A stretch of DNA of 64,000 nucleotides from NCBI GenBank assembly GCA_026936325.1, contig JAPTHN010000004.1:30311910-30375909 (forward strand). Direction: 5' to 3'. Below the pieces are notes generated by a model. It worked only from the letters and a program-made list of their open reading frames with translations. It searched no databases and had not been told where the DNA came from. This document shows, one piece after another, positions 32,166-45,000 of this stretch. The DNA is from Platynereis dumerilii (taxonomy: Eukaryota > Annelida > Polychaeta > Phyllodocida > Nereididae). The stretch's first letter is position 1. Each line of letters starts with the position of its first letter. The position numbers were made by a program, and so were the translations under genes.

Positions 32166-33007
32166 TTTTTATGCTGATCTGCAATCCAAATGAAAATACA
32201 GCAGGGTACCACATCTGGCCTGCTCCTGGCTCCTGGGAGACCTGGCTTTGGTTCAGAAAGATAAAAAGGATGGATGCAAAATTGCAGTTATATTAGCAAT
32301 AAAAAAACATTACCACACCTATTTGTTTATGTTGTTGGTGTAAATAGGCAAATAAGACACATTTTTCAATAAAGTTTTCGAATTTTTCATTTTAAATTGG
32401 TACAGATAGCAAGAACACAGAAAAATGTTCATGTAGAAGTTGCTACCATAAAACGGGGTTACTTTGGCCGCTTCGGAGCACCAAATTGGTGTTCTGAGAA
32501 AAACTATTCATTGAATATTAACAGTTTTGTGCCATAACACAGCCAGTACATTGAGGTTTTCATCTGTTGAAAAGCTTTCCAAAATCTATTATGGTTCTAT
32601 GTTTTATGACATAATTAAGGGGTCGGCCGAAGTAACCCCGGAGTTGGGGTTACTTTGGCCGCCTTAGATTTTGAGCATGTTATACCATGTTGTGCAATAG
32701 AATTTAATTAGTTATGTTATTTTGGCCGCCCAATAAGCCGAGGAATGTATTTTTGTAATCTAAAATGAGTTGTGACTCATTCGCAGATTTCTGAACAAAA
32801 ATTAAGTATTGATACGTTTACCATACTCTGTGTACTACTGCCTTCTAATGCAGAATGACATTGCGTGAACATACCCAAGTTTTTAGGTCACAAGAATGTA
32901 AGATATACTACCAGTCATAAAAGGAGTAATTTTAAGACAATTTTTATCAATCATATGACATTTTAGATTTTTATTATAATTTTCATTTTTTTGCGTATTT
33001 CACCAAT

Positions 33008-34166
33008 ATTATACAGTTATCGCACAGCACCGAGTGCAATATCAGTTTTTATGGCACCGAGGTGACTAATATTGCACGAGGAGGCAGCCCGAGTGCAATA
33101 TTAGTCACCGAGGTGCCATAAAAACTGATATTGCACGAGGTGATGTGCAATAACTGTTATATCATATGGCTTTTTGTTGCAAATACTAAGAAATTGGCTT
33201 GAATTCTGATGTCTAAACTGCAGTAAGTGAAGTTGTGTTTCTTTTGACTCGCACATTTAAAATTTCACGTCATGAATCCATAAATATTTCAACCACAAAA
33301 AATATTTCACACTTTTGTAATCCACAGATAGTATGCTTGATCATGGGTTTTGTTTAATTTTTTTCTCAAACTTTGTAGCAGACTTCAGATCTCTTGAAAC
33401 AACAAAGTCGTTGAAAAATGGGGGAAAATGCTGTTTTTCAGCTTTAAAAACAAAATCAGTAGAAAAAGTTTATATGCACTTATATTGCCTATAATAGACA
33501 CATATTTTTCCACCACTATCATCAGCCTATAATGAAAAGCCTTCATTTTTGTGCAGTGCATTTTTTTAAACGAAAAATAAGAAACAAAACCTTTTTAACA
33601 AGACTATTTTTGTGTTTCTTTTGACCCAGCTGTAAAAATGTATCTCGTCATAAATCAATAAATATTTCATGCAAAAAAAAAATCGTTCACAGTTTTGGAA
33701 GCCAAATATGATATTCTTGATAATTCAAATTTTTTCAAATTTTTTTTTGAAACTTTATAGCAGACTTTTGACCTCTAAGCATAAGAAAGTCAAGGAAAAA
33801 TAGGTAAAAATGCCGTTTTTCGGGGACTAAATGCTTTATTCTGACAAAACAAATTACATGACTGGCATAAAAGTTTGATATCCACTTAGCCCTTAAATAG
33901 GCGCATCTTTTGCCATCAAAACCACCTTCCTATCAGTATCCGTTGATGTGGAGTGAATGTTTTAGTAACAAAGGAAAACACAATCATTTTGTCAGCTTGA
34001 GGCTGCAGCAGCACTAAAAATATGGTGCTTCCTCTCAGGTCCGTCCAATCTTTTACGTGTTAAAATTCGTGACCGTGCAATATCATGCGTGCAATATCGT
34101 AGAATATTGCACGGCTGTCGGCCAATGAGAAGCGAGTATTTCGGCTTGCCATATGATATAACATTA
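33008..34166. mobile_element. foldback element nested in the 32451 transposon
   Basis: The left part is a long hairpin around 33040-33140 (GTGCAATATCAGTTTTTATG against CATAAAAACTGATATTGCAC). The right end has GTGCAATATC and GAATATTGCAC, then CCATATGATATAACATTATG, which matches GTTATATCATATGG near 33158 in inverted form. Between them lie two degenerate direct repeats of about 370 bp (33233-33600 and 33605-33975, sharing GTGTTTCTTTTGAC, ATAAATATTTCA and GTAGCAGACTT). Confidence 0.65.
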
Positions 34167-34374
34167 TGTTGATAAAAACGATAAAAAGTAGTCCAGTATC
34201 AAATAACTTATGCTATTTTGGATGAAATCATATGTCTTCGGTGGTTCACAGCTTCCCTAGCAGCCAGTACATCATCGTTATGTTATGCTTGTTAAATGAC
34301 ACAAATTTCAATTATTATCCACTTGCAGGGCCGTTCACTAGAGCATTAGCAAAATTTTGAGGGCTGCTGATTTT

Positions 34375-34556
34375 CCATATCGGCCCTTGTTTACAAGGCC
34401 GAGGGCCGATATTGTCAATAACAGCCCTCGTTTACAAGGCCGGGGCTGTTATAGTCAATAACGGCCCTTGTTAACAAAGTCAGGGACCCTTATAGTCAAT
34501 AACGGCCCTTGTTTATAAGGCCAAGGGCCGTTATAGTAAATAAAGGCCCTTGTTCA
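34375..34556. repeat. tandem array of 44 bp self-complementary units
   Basis: About four units, each of the form CGGCCCTTGTTTACAAGGCC followed by GAGGGCCG and a TATAGTCAATAA spacer. Every unit can fold into its own hairpin. Confidence 0.85.
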
Positions 34557-34658
34557 TTTCACTTTACACCAATCTTGAATTGACAGGTTTTGGTGGTAAA
34601 TCAGAACAGAAAAACCTAGTAAGTTGATAATAATAGTAATAACACTCCTTTTTATTCG

Positions 34659-34806
34659 GGTGCTATGCTGTTTGAATGGCCCTCGGTGATGTCCTGCCGC
34701 CCTCGTGATTGCACAGCAGCCCTCGGCGCTGCCCTCGCGCTGCTCGTGCTGCTTTGAATCACTTGGGCTGCTGGACATCATCTTGGGCCATTCAAACAGC
34801 ATAGCG
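34659..34806. mobile_element. foldback element with GCTATGCTGTTTGAATGGCC arms
   Basis: GTGCTATGCTGTTTGAATGG on the left and CCATTCAAACAGCATAGCGC on the right are inverted. The GC-rich middle also pairs in part. Confidence 0.8.
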
Positions 34807-35409
34807 CCCTCAAAAGTAGTGTTATATTATTGCATTGGACCATTTATGGTATTTTTTCAGCATCTATGGCAGTCACCGTAATATTCAGGGTCATACACAT
34901 GATTGTCAAATCAAGGTTTATGCCTCCTTGACTGCTATTAGCTACAAACTGTTCCAACTCTTGCCAATTGCCATTTCCATGGGTGGCCAAAGTAACCCCG
35001 ACACTGACTTGGAGATTTGGGGTAACATTGGCCATAGCCCTAAACTCACTAAATTGCTTAACGCATGAATAAATCCAGTGTAGTTTGAAACTTTGATATA
35101 TTATCTTTAAAAATCTTCCACAGTTTTCACTGTGTAAGCTTGCATTTGACCCACCCAGAACAAAGTAGACACTTCCCTGCAAAATCACACTTTTTTGCAA
35201 ATCTATTTTTTCCCAGAATGGCCTTCACAAGAAGCACTGGTATCATGATATTGAAACAACATTTATGTACAGAAAAAGTAGACAAGTAACTCTATCAGAT
35301 GCAAAAAGAAATTTCCTGATATCTACATTGGTTTGAGATATACAGGATACTGAATCTTTTTCTCATTTGGCGGCCAAAGTAGTACAGAACGGCCAAAGTA
35401 ACCCCGTTT

Positions 35410-36036
35410 TACGGTAATGTAACCTTAGTGGTCTTGTGACGGAATTGAGTTGCACTAGCAGTCTATTCTTATAAATCCGCCCCTGAAATACATTTTTTAA
35501 GGGTTCAACTGATTGTTCAATACTGGTGGGAAGGCCCATATGGAACCCTATGCTCCCAACTTGAGATAGTGGTTCCAAATGTTGCGGGAGTTCAGTGCAG
35601 CTGGATTATCTAAGTGTTGTTTTTGTTTTCTGTTGGAACAATTTTAAAGATCAATGATGAACCTTTTGGGGTTCCTTATCGGTACCAGCTCATAGAACCT
35701 TTTAAAAAGCTGCCATATAAAACCTTTTGTTAAGAGTGTGATAGGATCCTGCAGATATCTATTGTGGCATATGTAAAGAAAAAAGAAGAAATAAAAAAGA
35801 AACAATGGTGGGAATTCCTCCACGTGGCCTTTGCATTACAATTCAGTTCTTCCACAACATTGTGTTGCACAGGTATGCAGCATAAATATTAAATTCTTGT
35901 ATTGTATGAAACTTATCAAGCAGAACATTCTTATTTTATCCTGGCCAAGTTTTCATACCGTCATCAATATTTCATTCAACCATAGATTTCATCTGTTGAA
36001 ATACAAAGAGTCGTCTCATCTAAGTCTTTTGACAAG
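35410..36036. other. upstream region of gene 2
   Basis: Non-coding. It has a TATAAATCCGCCCCTGA trace of the CAGGGGCGGATC repeat at 35453-35469 and a piece near 35640-35745 with GGTTCC-like words ending AACCTTTTGTTAAGAGTG. The latter resembles the end of CACTCTTAA-type elements seen elsewhere in the window. No clear TATA box could be fixed. Confidence 0.4.
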
Positions 36037-36079
36037 ATGGTGTTAATGCCACTCATTTCAACATTTATTTTAGCACAAG
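36037..36079 (+). CDS. gene 2 exon 1: signal peptide
   Basis: ATG GTG TTA ATG codes MVLMPLISTFILAQ, a short hydrophobic leader. The donor is GTGAGT at 36080, ending in phase 1. The start is chosen because it is the first ATG (in gacaagATGG context) and opens straight into the leader. Confidence 0.78.
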
Positions 36080-39000
36080 GTGAGTTTAGTTTAAATAATT
36101 CATAAAATTTCATTGAAAGTAATCTTTTAAAAATTCACTATTTCGTTTGTGGAGCTAACTTGGTTCTGGGACGAACAACTGAATGTAAGTATACAAACAT
36201 GTATCATGTATCTTCATTCTTTAACTGTAATGAAAGTGTCATGTACGGTCTGCTGCAGAATAAACACTCATCCAAAGAGCTCCCCCAGTTTTCTGATCAA
36301 GGGAGCTCAGCTTCCCTAAGCCCCTCCCCCATTTTCATCATTGAAACCATGTGATCATAATATATATTTTAAGAATATTGTTTTTTTTACTCAAATTTAC
36401 CTACAAAAATTAGGTTTGCTCCTGTTTTTCATCTGTAGCTCGGACTTCTAACGCGAGATGGAGCGTCCCATGGAAGTGCAGCGCAGAGTTCTTCAATGGC
36501 ACAATAATTAACAAAACAAGTTCTGCGATTGACAGCAATGAAAAATGTATGGAGGACTGCCATTCTTGGGAATGGTGTGTGGCTTCTCAGTTCCACAATC
36601 ACTTGAAACATTGCGCTATCATTTCAAAGTCGGACTTTCGAGATGGCGGTCTCTACATCCCTGATGACAATCAAACGTTCTGTAAAATAGGTAAGTGCGC
36701 ACAGTGCATTGACTGTCCAATTTAAAAAGTTACTGACTTTACCATCGATTTCAATGCAGCAACTAGTGCCACAATGAAATCTCTGGCATTTTAACTTTTG
36801 TAGCAGCAACCAATTTTGGGTACACAAAGCCCAAGGGGGGCCTCGGAGGCCCCCTCCCTTTCTCAACTCTCAAATATACAATGATTTTAAAATTTTACAT
36901 TAAAAGTAGTATTAGTATATTAAATCAAGTCAAAATGGAGTATACACTGAAAAAACACTTTGTGTAAAATAGCAGACAAAATCTATGTGTAAAATGGGCT
37001 TTGTGTATTCCAGTCAAAATAATGTGTGACACAGACACTGTTGATCCAGCAACTTCCAATTTGTCTGATATTTCACACAAAATTTCACACAAAATATTAG
37101 ATACTTTTGCTTGGTACAAGACTAATCTTCTTTATAAATGTTTTGTTTTGTTGGCCAACATGGCAAACAATTAAATTGGATCAAAACTGACCTGATAGAT
37201 TTTAAAGTCATCAAGCTTCACTTAGGAAGTGTACTGACTGAGACTGACTACATATTTGCTAGCAAAAAGACAAGCATGTTGCAACCTTGGTTAAAAGTAC
37301 ATTTGTCACTAGGAAGTTCACATAGTGAGGTTTGCTGGAGCTGACTGAAATATATAAAGGTAAGTTAAAGATTTGCTTTAATTATTTTTGATTGCATGCA
37401 TGAACCAAATGCGATATATAGCAGATTTTAAGTGGAAAAATGACTATTATTACAATGCTCAGATACCATGTTAAGGTGAGTGATACAAGTTTACAAGTTA
37501 ATAGCATGACATGAGTCAAATATAGGCCATTATTGAGGGCTAATTCATGTCTCAAACATAATTATGGCATTGAAAATTCATGTAAGAACTTACGTAGGAT
37601 AAAGTTCATTTGTTTATTTCTAAGAAAATAGAATGAATTATTAAATTTTGTTAATTATTAGCTTGACAACTTTGTGCACTATATATACTTATTAGTCAAT
37701 ATTGCTAATTTATAATATTATGTTGTTTTGAAAGCAATGGAATTACTGGGGCATATCCGTGGCTATAGGTGTAGAGTGGTTGGGACAGTTGTAGAACGTT
37801 GGAATAGTTTTTTTTAATAGACAGTCAGTTTGGATTAGGTTTAGTGAACAGATACTGGACATCGGTCATGCTTGGGACAGTTGATGTTTGAGACAGTTGA
37901 GGGTAGGTTTAGGGTTAGTGCATAGATGTTGGACCTTGGTCATGCTTGGGATAGTTGCTGTTTGGGATACTTAAGCCTTAAGGACAGGTAAAGGGTAAGT
38001 GCATAGATGTTGGACATTGGTGCTTGAGATAGTTGATAGGTTCTGGGTTTAGGGTTGGTGCAAATTGTAGGGATGTTGAAAATTGGTCATGTTTGGTTGA
38101 CATTGAAGATAGGTACAGGGCTAGTGCATAGATATCAGGCTAAAGCCATCTGTATGTGTAGTATGTTTGGAATAGTTGGAAATGGTACATTCATAGGTGT
38201 AGGAGCCAGGGGCCCCAAAAAAATAAAATTTTGAAATATAAATTTTTCAGGTGGTTTCGGGCTGAATATTTTGTGAACTTAGATTTTGGGGCAATTTCGA
38301 CGATATTTTTTGGGCAGCCCCCCAAAATGTATTGACCTCCTGTGCCTATGGACCGTACATTGGTTACGATTGGGATGGTAGTAGTGTGTGTGGTACACAG
38401 GACATGGTTCATTACATTTACATGTAATTCCTGGAGATACAGTACTCTGAAATTGAGATGGGCACTGGGCAGGGTTATAAAAGCATTATAATTAATAGAA
38501 TAACATGTCCTGTGTGCTCCTTAAAGAGTCTCCAGTGCATTTTCTGAAATAGTGTGTGTTTGTAGTAGAATGTTGTGAGCACCAGTCTTTGCTGCTGAGT
38601 GTATGTTCTCTTGTAGCTGATCATGTGACACATCAGTCATGCATTACTAAAGCCTTGATTTTGCTCTTTGAACTTCTACTTATGCAAAGACAGTAGTAGG
38701 ACAACTTCAGTTTTGTTTCTATTTGTATTCAATACTTGTAATTGTTTATTTCAAAGTGACAACGATTTTCTCAACTAGTTGGCCAGACATTTCGATATTT
38801 TTTGCCGGGAAATGGGAGAGAATTGCACCAGCACTCAAACACCAAAAGCTCAACAATAGAATGAAAGAGATGATCTTAAAATTGCAAATGATGGAATTGA
38901 TTTAGAAGCAGGTAAGAAACGAGCACATCGCAAAGAATTAGGAAGTTGGCTGTAACTATTTATTCTTTTACAGAATAGAGTTACAACACAACATTTATAA

Positions 39001-42000
39001 TGTGTGGCCACCTTGGGCAGCACCTTTATCTTTTTTTATATTGCAACTATGCCAATTGCAGACGTTTTATACAAGATTAATTTTTCCAATTGGATAACTT
39101 CACATAGTGTATTTTGTAAATTAAATATATTTTCTTGATGAACAATTGATAAAGACATACAAGACTGGAGTATGTATATGGCACTTGTTAGACAAAAAAT
39201 TAGAAATAATGTTGTGTATATTTTCAAATATGGTCAACAAATACTAATACATTTCGAATAACACTATATATCTGTTGATTTTCTCAATACACACAAATCT
39301 AGTTTACCTAATTGGTAAAGTTGCAGAATGTTATTTGGTAAATCATCTTCTTTCCTCATTAAATGGTCAGCAGTCCTTTTTTGCAGACGTCATGGCTAAA
39401 ATGGAAACTTACAGAGACCATGGAATATTTTGTGGATTTCAAACTAGTAAGTTTGTATTTTGTTATTATATTTCTTGGTGTATAATTATAATAAGACCCA
39501 ATGGTTACAATGTTTTGTGGTATTTAAGATGTGCCCGACGACAACTTGCAACAATCTTCTGATGTTGCAAATGTTATTTTTGGCTGATGTTGTTGCGCTG
39601 CGACAAGTTTAGCCTAAAATTATATTGGTAACATTGTAGTGGTTACTCAAGAAAAACTGTTTAATTAATAAATTACAAAATTACATGAGTGGGTACAGAG
39701 GACTCAAGATCTCTTCATGAGTGGGGGTGCATATCAAAATAACATCGTACAAACATTTGGTCTTATTCTTGCCCAATTATACAATTCACAAGAGAGCTAA
39801 ATTTCACTCAGATGATCTATACTAGTCAATTGAATTTGCCTAGACATAATTTCCCAAAGGTAAACAATGCAATAACACAACCAACATATCTCTTTATGCA
39901 AAAAGAACTATTCTGTATACAACAATATATACTGCATGGTTTATATACACTACTTCTTCATGTGGTATTGCAAAACAACCTGGGTTGTAATCTATTTGCA
40001 TGAGAAGGTTTAAATTATGCTCTACTTGCATGAAAATGACTGACAAATAACAAAATAAGGATCAATACATACAAACATGGATGGTGTAATTAACTATTTC
40101 TTTTCTTTATCTATTACTATTCAGGTGGGACCAAGCATGGATGAGTATGCGGGATCCACATGGTAGCAACAATTTCCTGCTCTTCGCAGCTGCAGCATTG
40201 TCGAAGCGCGGCAGTATAATACATGAACTGCTTGAATTGGAAAACATTATTTATGACTTGCCCATTGAATTTAAGGACATTTTTATTCAAGGATGGGTAT
40301 GTAGACCAATCATAATTGTAAACTTTATTCAATTTTCACATTCATATTATGAAAGAACTATGCAAATATCTTTATGATTTATAAAAAAAAATACATATTG
40401 ACTCTTTTCTAAGCATATGATTAATAATGCCTCAAGTACTGTACACTGTATCATTATTTGCTATTTTTAAATTAAACATTCATATAATCAACGGAAATCT
40501 TGTTTTGGTTATCATTGCATTTTGGAGAAAGAAATATACCTTGTTTATCTATATCTAAAGGGTTAAGGATTCATTGACTGCGCATAGATTTACTAATTGT
40601 TAATTCAGACAATGATCTGTGCTGAAATGGACAAAATTCTGAACAAAGGCTATGTAATGATGCAATACACAAGAGCATGTGCCAAAATAGACAAAATTCT
40701 GAACAAAGCCATGTTATTTTAAACAAGGGCATGTGTTGAAATAGACAAAACTCTAAACAAATGCATTGTTAATTCAGACAATGATCTGTGCTGAAATGGA
40801 CAAAATTCTGAACAAAGGCTATGTAATGATGCAATACACAAGAGCATGTGCCAAAATAGACAAAAGTCTGAACAAAGGCCATGTTATTTTAAACAAGGGC
40901 ATGTGTTGAAATAGACAAAACTCTAAACAAATGCATTGTTAATTCAGACAATGATCTGTGCTGAAATGGACAAAATTCTGAACAAAGGCTATGTAATGAT
41001 GCAATACACAAGAGCATGTGCCAAAATAGACAAAAGTCTGAACAAAAGCTATGTTATTTTAAACAAGGGCATGTGCTGAAATAGACAAAATTCTAAACAA
41101 ATACATTGTTACTTCAGACAATGATCTGTGCTGAAATAGACAAAAATCTAAACAAAGTCTATGCTAAATCAAGCAATGGCCTGTGTCAAAACAGACAAAA
41201 TTCTAAACAAAGTCTATGTTGCAACAGACAAATATCTATCTTAAAATTAACACATATTTTGACAGTTTTGATGTGTAAAGCAGACAAAATATTGTGTTGG
41301 TTTACACAAAATTTTTTAGACAAAATTATTGTCTAAAATATCACACATTTCATTTTGTCTGGAATAGACAAGACTTTGGACGGACACCAGCTAACATGCC
41401 ATTTTGACAAAATTTGTCTATTTTTAGACAAAGTGTTTTTTCAGTGTATTGGCAGTTAAATTGGGAACAAATTAAATCGTATTGCTATGAATATGAAATA
41501 ATATTCCATCAAATTTTCGCAATTTTGTGCCAATTTGATACATTGTTGGAATATTCAGTATTCTCAGAGTTTTCTAAGACCAAACAGTTACGCAAATTAC
41601 AGGGATTGTATTCTAATTTCATTACAAACAATTTTGTGCCCTAAAAATTGCAAGAGATGAGAAAATGAGCATTGAAAATGTCCTTTTTGGCCCTTGCCGT
41701 ACAAGATCCATTCCTACTGGGGTCCATTTCCGGCCAGTTTTTTGTGAGAATAAAGGTCCTGCACTTCTGTGATACCAGCTTACATTTGCAAAATCATCAG
41801 TGTAGGAGTTTTTGATAATGCTGAATCCATGTTTGAAGGTTTTAGATCACAAAATGGTCAATGTTGCCTGATTTTAGGTAAATTTATCCAAATTTTTCAA
41901 AATGAAAAAAAAAAACATTTCTATTGTGTTGACATGTACTGACAACCTATTATCAGCCCTCCAAACATGACAAAGTGACTGTATTGATCATAATTTGATC

Positions 42001-45000
42001 TGTCATAAGTAGCAGCACGGGTGCAGTATTTTTCTAAAACTCATATGACATGCACAAGGATGGGGGCCTACGTGGCCCACATTGTAGCTTTGTGTCGGAA
42101 AAACATTCAAACTATTTCCAATGTCCATGGTCAATATCAATAAATTCAAAACTTTTGGATCTTGTTTTAGATTAGTTGGACTCGGATTACATTAAATCTG
42201 CAATGCGATTGACCAAATATTGTGCGAGATATTAAAGCGAAAATCCCATGGGGGCCTCCGAGGCCCCCATTGCGGCTATACAAGGGTTAAGATGGCTATA
42301 TGGAATAATTATTAAATCACTACAATGTCGGTGGAGGAACTTACAGTCTGCAAATTCTATATGAAAAAGGATTGGACTGTCACACTGTGCATGAAAATGG
42401 CACTTCGTAAGTCACCATACTGATGATTTGTCATTTATCATACCCAATACTTTCAATGTTAAATTGATTTAAGGAGAATAATCCCGCTTGTTGGTGACAT
42501 GCAAACGAAAGGATTATTCATCTGATTTTTACCCTAAAATCAGTTATGACAAATCAAATGGCCTTCTCTTGATCATGACTAATCAAACGGCCTCTGTGTT
42601 TCCTGTGTTGAATGTGGAGAAGATGACACTTCATCGGCTGTCATGAGTGACGAAGTGCATTTTTCACAGTGAAATGGCCCTCTCTTTTTGCATAACAAAT
42701 TCACAGACTGTAATGCATATATCTGTAAGCTTTTTCTTTGATGGTTAATTTTTCTAGACACTCCTTGTGGTGTGCCCGTGCAAGTTCAGACACATGTAGC
42801 TCGCTCTCAGCCTGAGAACGGCACAAGAACGACAGGCCAGTCCTATTCGCATGTGTGCAACAGTGGTTCCAAAACAATTGCAGGGTCCGCTTACATAGCA
42901 TGCAGCAGGTTTGGCCAGTGGGGCACTCAGCCATTGAAATGTGGAGGTAAGCTAAACATTACTAAAAGTTAATCACCCTAAAGTCTTAAAGTATTAACAT
43001 ATTTCTGAAATTTCAGTATGATGTTACAGGGCCTAAATGGCACAAATCCAGCTAAAAAAAGTGTTCTATCCGCACTTAATTTTTCAGTAGGGCCAATTGA
43101 ATTTACATTAAAATGTTAATAAAAATACTTAAAATATATTTTTTTATGGATTATAAAAAAGCTAGAGTATTACCATGTTTTTAAAATTTCAACTAGATGA
43201 TCCTTCCTTCATTAATTGTAAATTAGTAAAAAAGTCACAATTGAACAACAGACAGTCATGTGAATCTCTAGGCTTTGTTTATAGCAACCAGGCAAGCTCC
43301 AACAAACAATATTTATCACCTGGTTGACTGTGAATATCACTGTTTACAGTCAAAATATCAGGGCCTATGATATTGTAAAAAATACCACCCTTCAAGGGTG
43401 ATATTATCTAACAATGGTTATGACATCACCAGCATTTCAGCTGCCTGATGATGTCCCAAACCAAACAAGGGCCAGAATAATAGGATTGTGACGTCATATC
43501 CATTGTTGCTTCATGGTGACGTCACATTTTTGTAATGGCAGAAAGTAGTCCCTCTTTATAACTGAAAATTTGAGGTAAAACCAGGTGATGAAAACAAAAC
43601 AACCACACGTCTGGGCACTTCGTACAATATCACTCGCTGTTGTGTGAATTAATATCACTCTCGCCCTGCGGGCTCGAGTGATATTAATTCACACAACAGC
43701 TTGTGATATTGTTACTCAGTGACCCTGACTTGGGTTGTTTGCTGATGACTGACACCCCATGAACCTCTCATTTCAGACAAGGATCTGAAACATAAAATAA
43801 TTTAGTCCGGACACGTTCAATTTTCAACTTCTCAGATTTTTCTTTTTTCTTCCCACCAATCGATCCTATAAAAAAGTTCTCAAGAAGATCCAAGAGGCAA
43901 AAGATCAGTTAATTTTGGTCTTGCAATATGTGTTGCTGTGAAATATTTCCAATCCCTTTGCAGATCCCCCTCAATGGAGCTGCAGGAATTTCAAGTCGAG
44001 GCATCTGGTTCCGTTTGACAGGAGGCCAAAGGACAATGTGGACGACTGCACTAGACACTGCGAAAACTTTCCAAAATGTTTCACAGTGGAATATGATAAC
44101 AATGAGTGTATGTTGTACAAAGAAAACAGACACGATGATCTGGTTGTCATCACAGGGAAATTCTGCGAGTTTGGTATGATTAATAACCGCTTTAGTAGCT
44201 TAAAATGTTCAATTTTCATGACTTTCCCTAAGTCCCAATTTAACGCTCTTAAGTAAGATCTGTTTAACATCGGAGAACTTTGCTGAAACATACCTGCCTG
44301 TCAAAGTTAGAATTTTGAGTTTCAGGCAAAATGGGAAATTATGAGAGGTCAAATACATGTTTCTCTCACTGCAAATTCTCAGCTTCCCACACACATATAA
44401 TAATGTGTGTAATTTATCTAGTGATTTCTGAAATTTAGAAGAATCTGATTATTACTTTACAGGCTATACTGCAACATCATTGTCACTTGTCTTTTTTCAG
44501 AGCGTTATTGTCGTAAACCTCATCTTGTCTCCTCCACAACTTCCCAGGCAGACTCGGTTTTCAAATGTGGCGCCAAAATCAGATTAGAATGTTTGCCTGG
44601 ACTGGTGCCCTCTGGTGGAGTTGCCGAGATACAATGTCAGAAGGATGGGTCATGGAGTGCCAGTCCTTTGGAATGCAAATGTATAATTATGTCTTATTAC
44701 ATTTAGTTTATTAATTAAATTTTCCAGTGATTTGTAGTTTGTATTATGAATAAGCATTTGACCAAAATATTTGACAGGTCAGAATAGCTTGAAAAAGTTG
44801 TGCATTGCCAGTTAAATTTTGGTTTGACCTCACCACAATAATTTCAATCTCGTTTGACACCTCCTTTTCAGGTTCTTACATATATAACTGTGAAATTAAC
44901 CACAAAGAGTTCTTTGTTTTCGGAGACTGAATAAAGTATTGTTTTCCTTATCGTAATATATCTTGATTCTTCTTGCAAGATAATGAAGTTACATTTTGAT

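Larger units (their letters stand above)
32451..35409. mobile_element. 2.96 kb TA-flanked transposon, GGGGTTACTTTGGCC family
   Basis: Ends AAACGGGGTTACTTTGGCCG and the exact complement (20 bp) are flanked by TA (32449-32450, 35410-35411). The word GGGGTTACTTTGGCC or its complement recurs near 32626-32664, 34984, 35018 and 35370-35409. Nested inside are two foldback elements and a tandem array, so the original element was probably about 1.5 kb. No protein-coding content is seen. Confidence 0.85.
36945..41446. mobile_element. 4.5 kb CACTG-ended DNA transposon in gene 2 intron 2
   Basis: Inverted ends CACTGAAAAAACACTTTGT at 36945 and their complement ending at 41446 are flanked by TA on each side (TATA against TATT). 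CACTG ends occur in the CMC (EnSpm/CACTA, Chapaev) group; the short duplication cannot decide the family. Sub-terminal DNA is rich in AGACAAAAT words. Three exon-like open segments inside (38761-38906, 39305-39446, 40126-40296) could be remains of a spliced transposase gene or a captured host gene. Confidence 0.6.
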
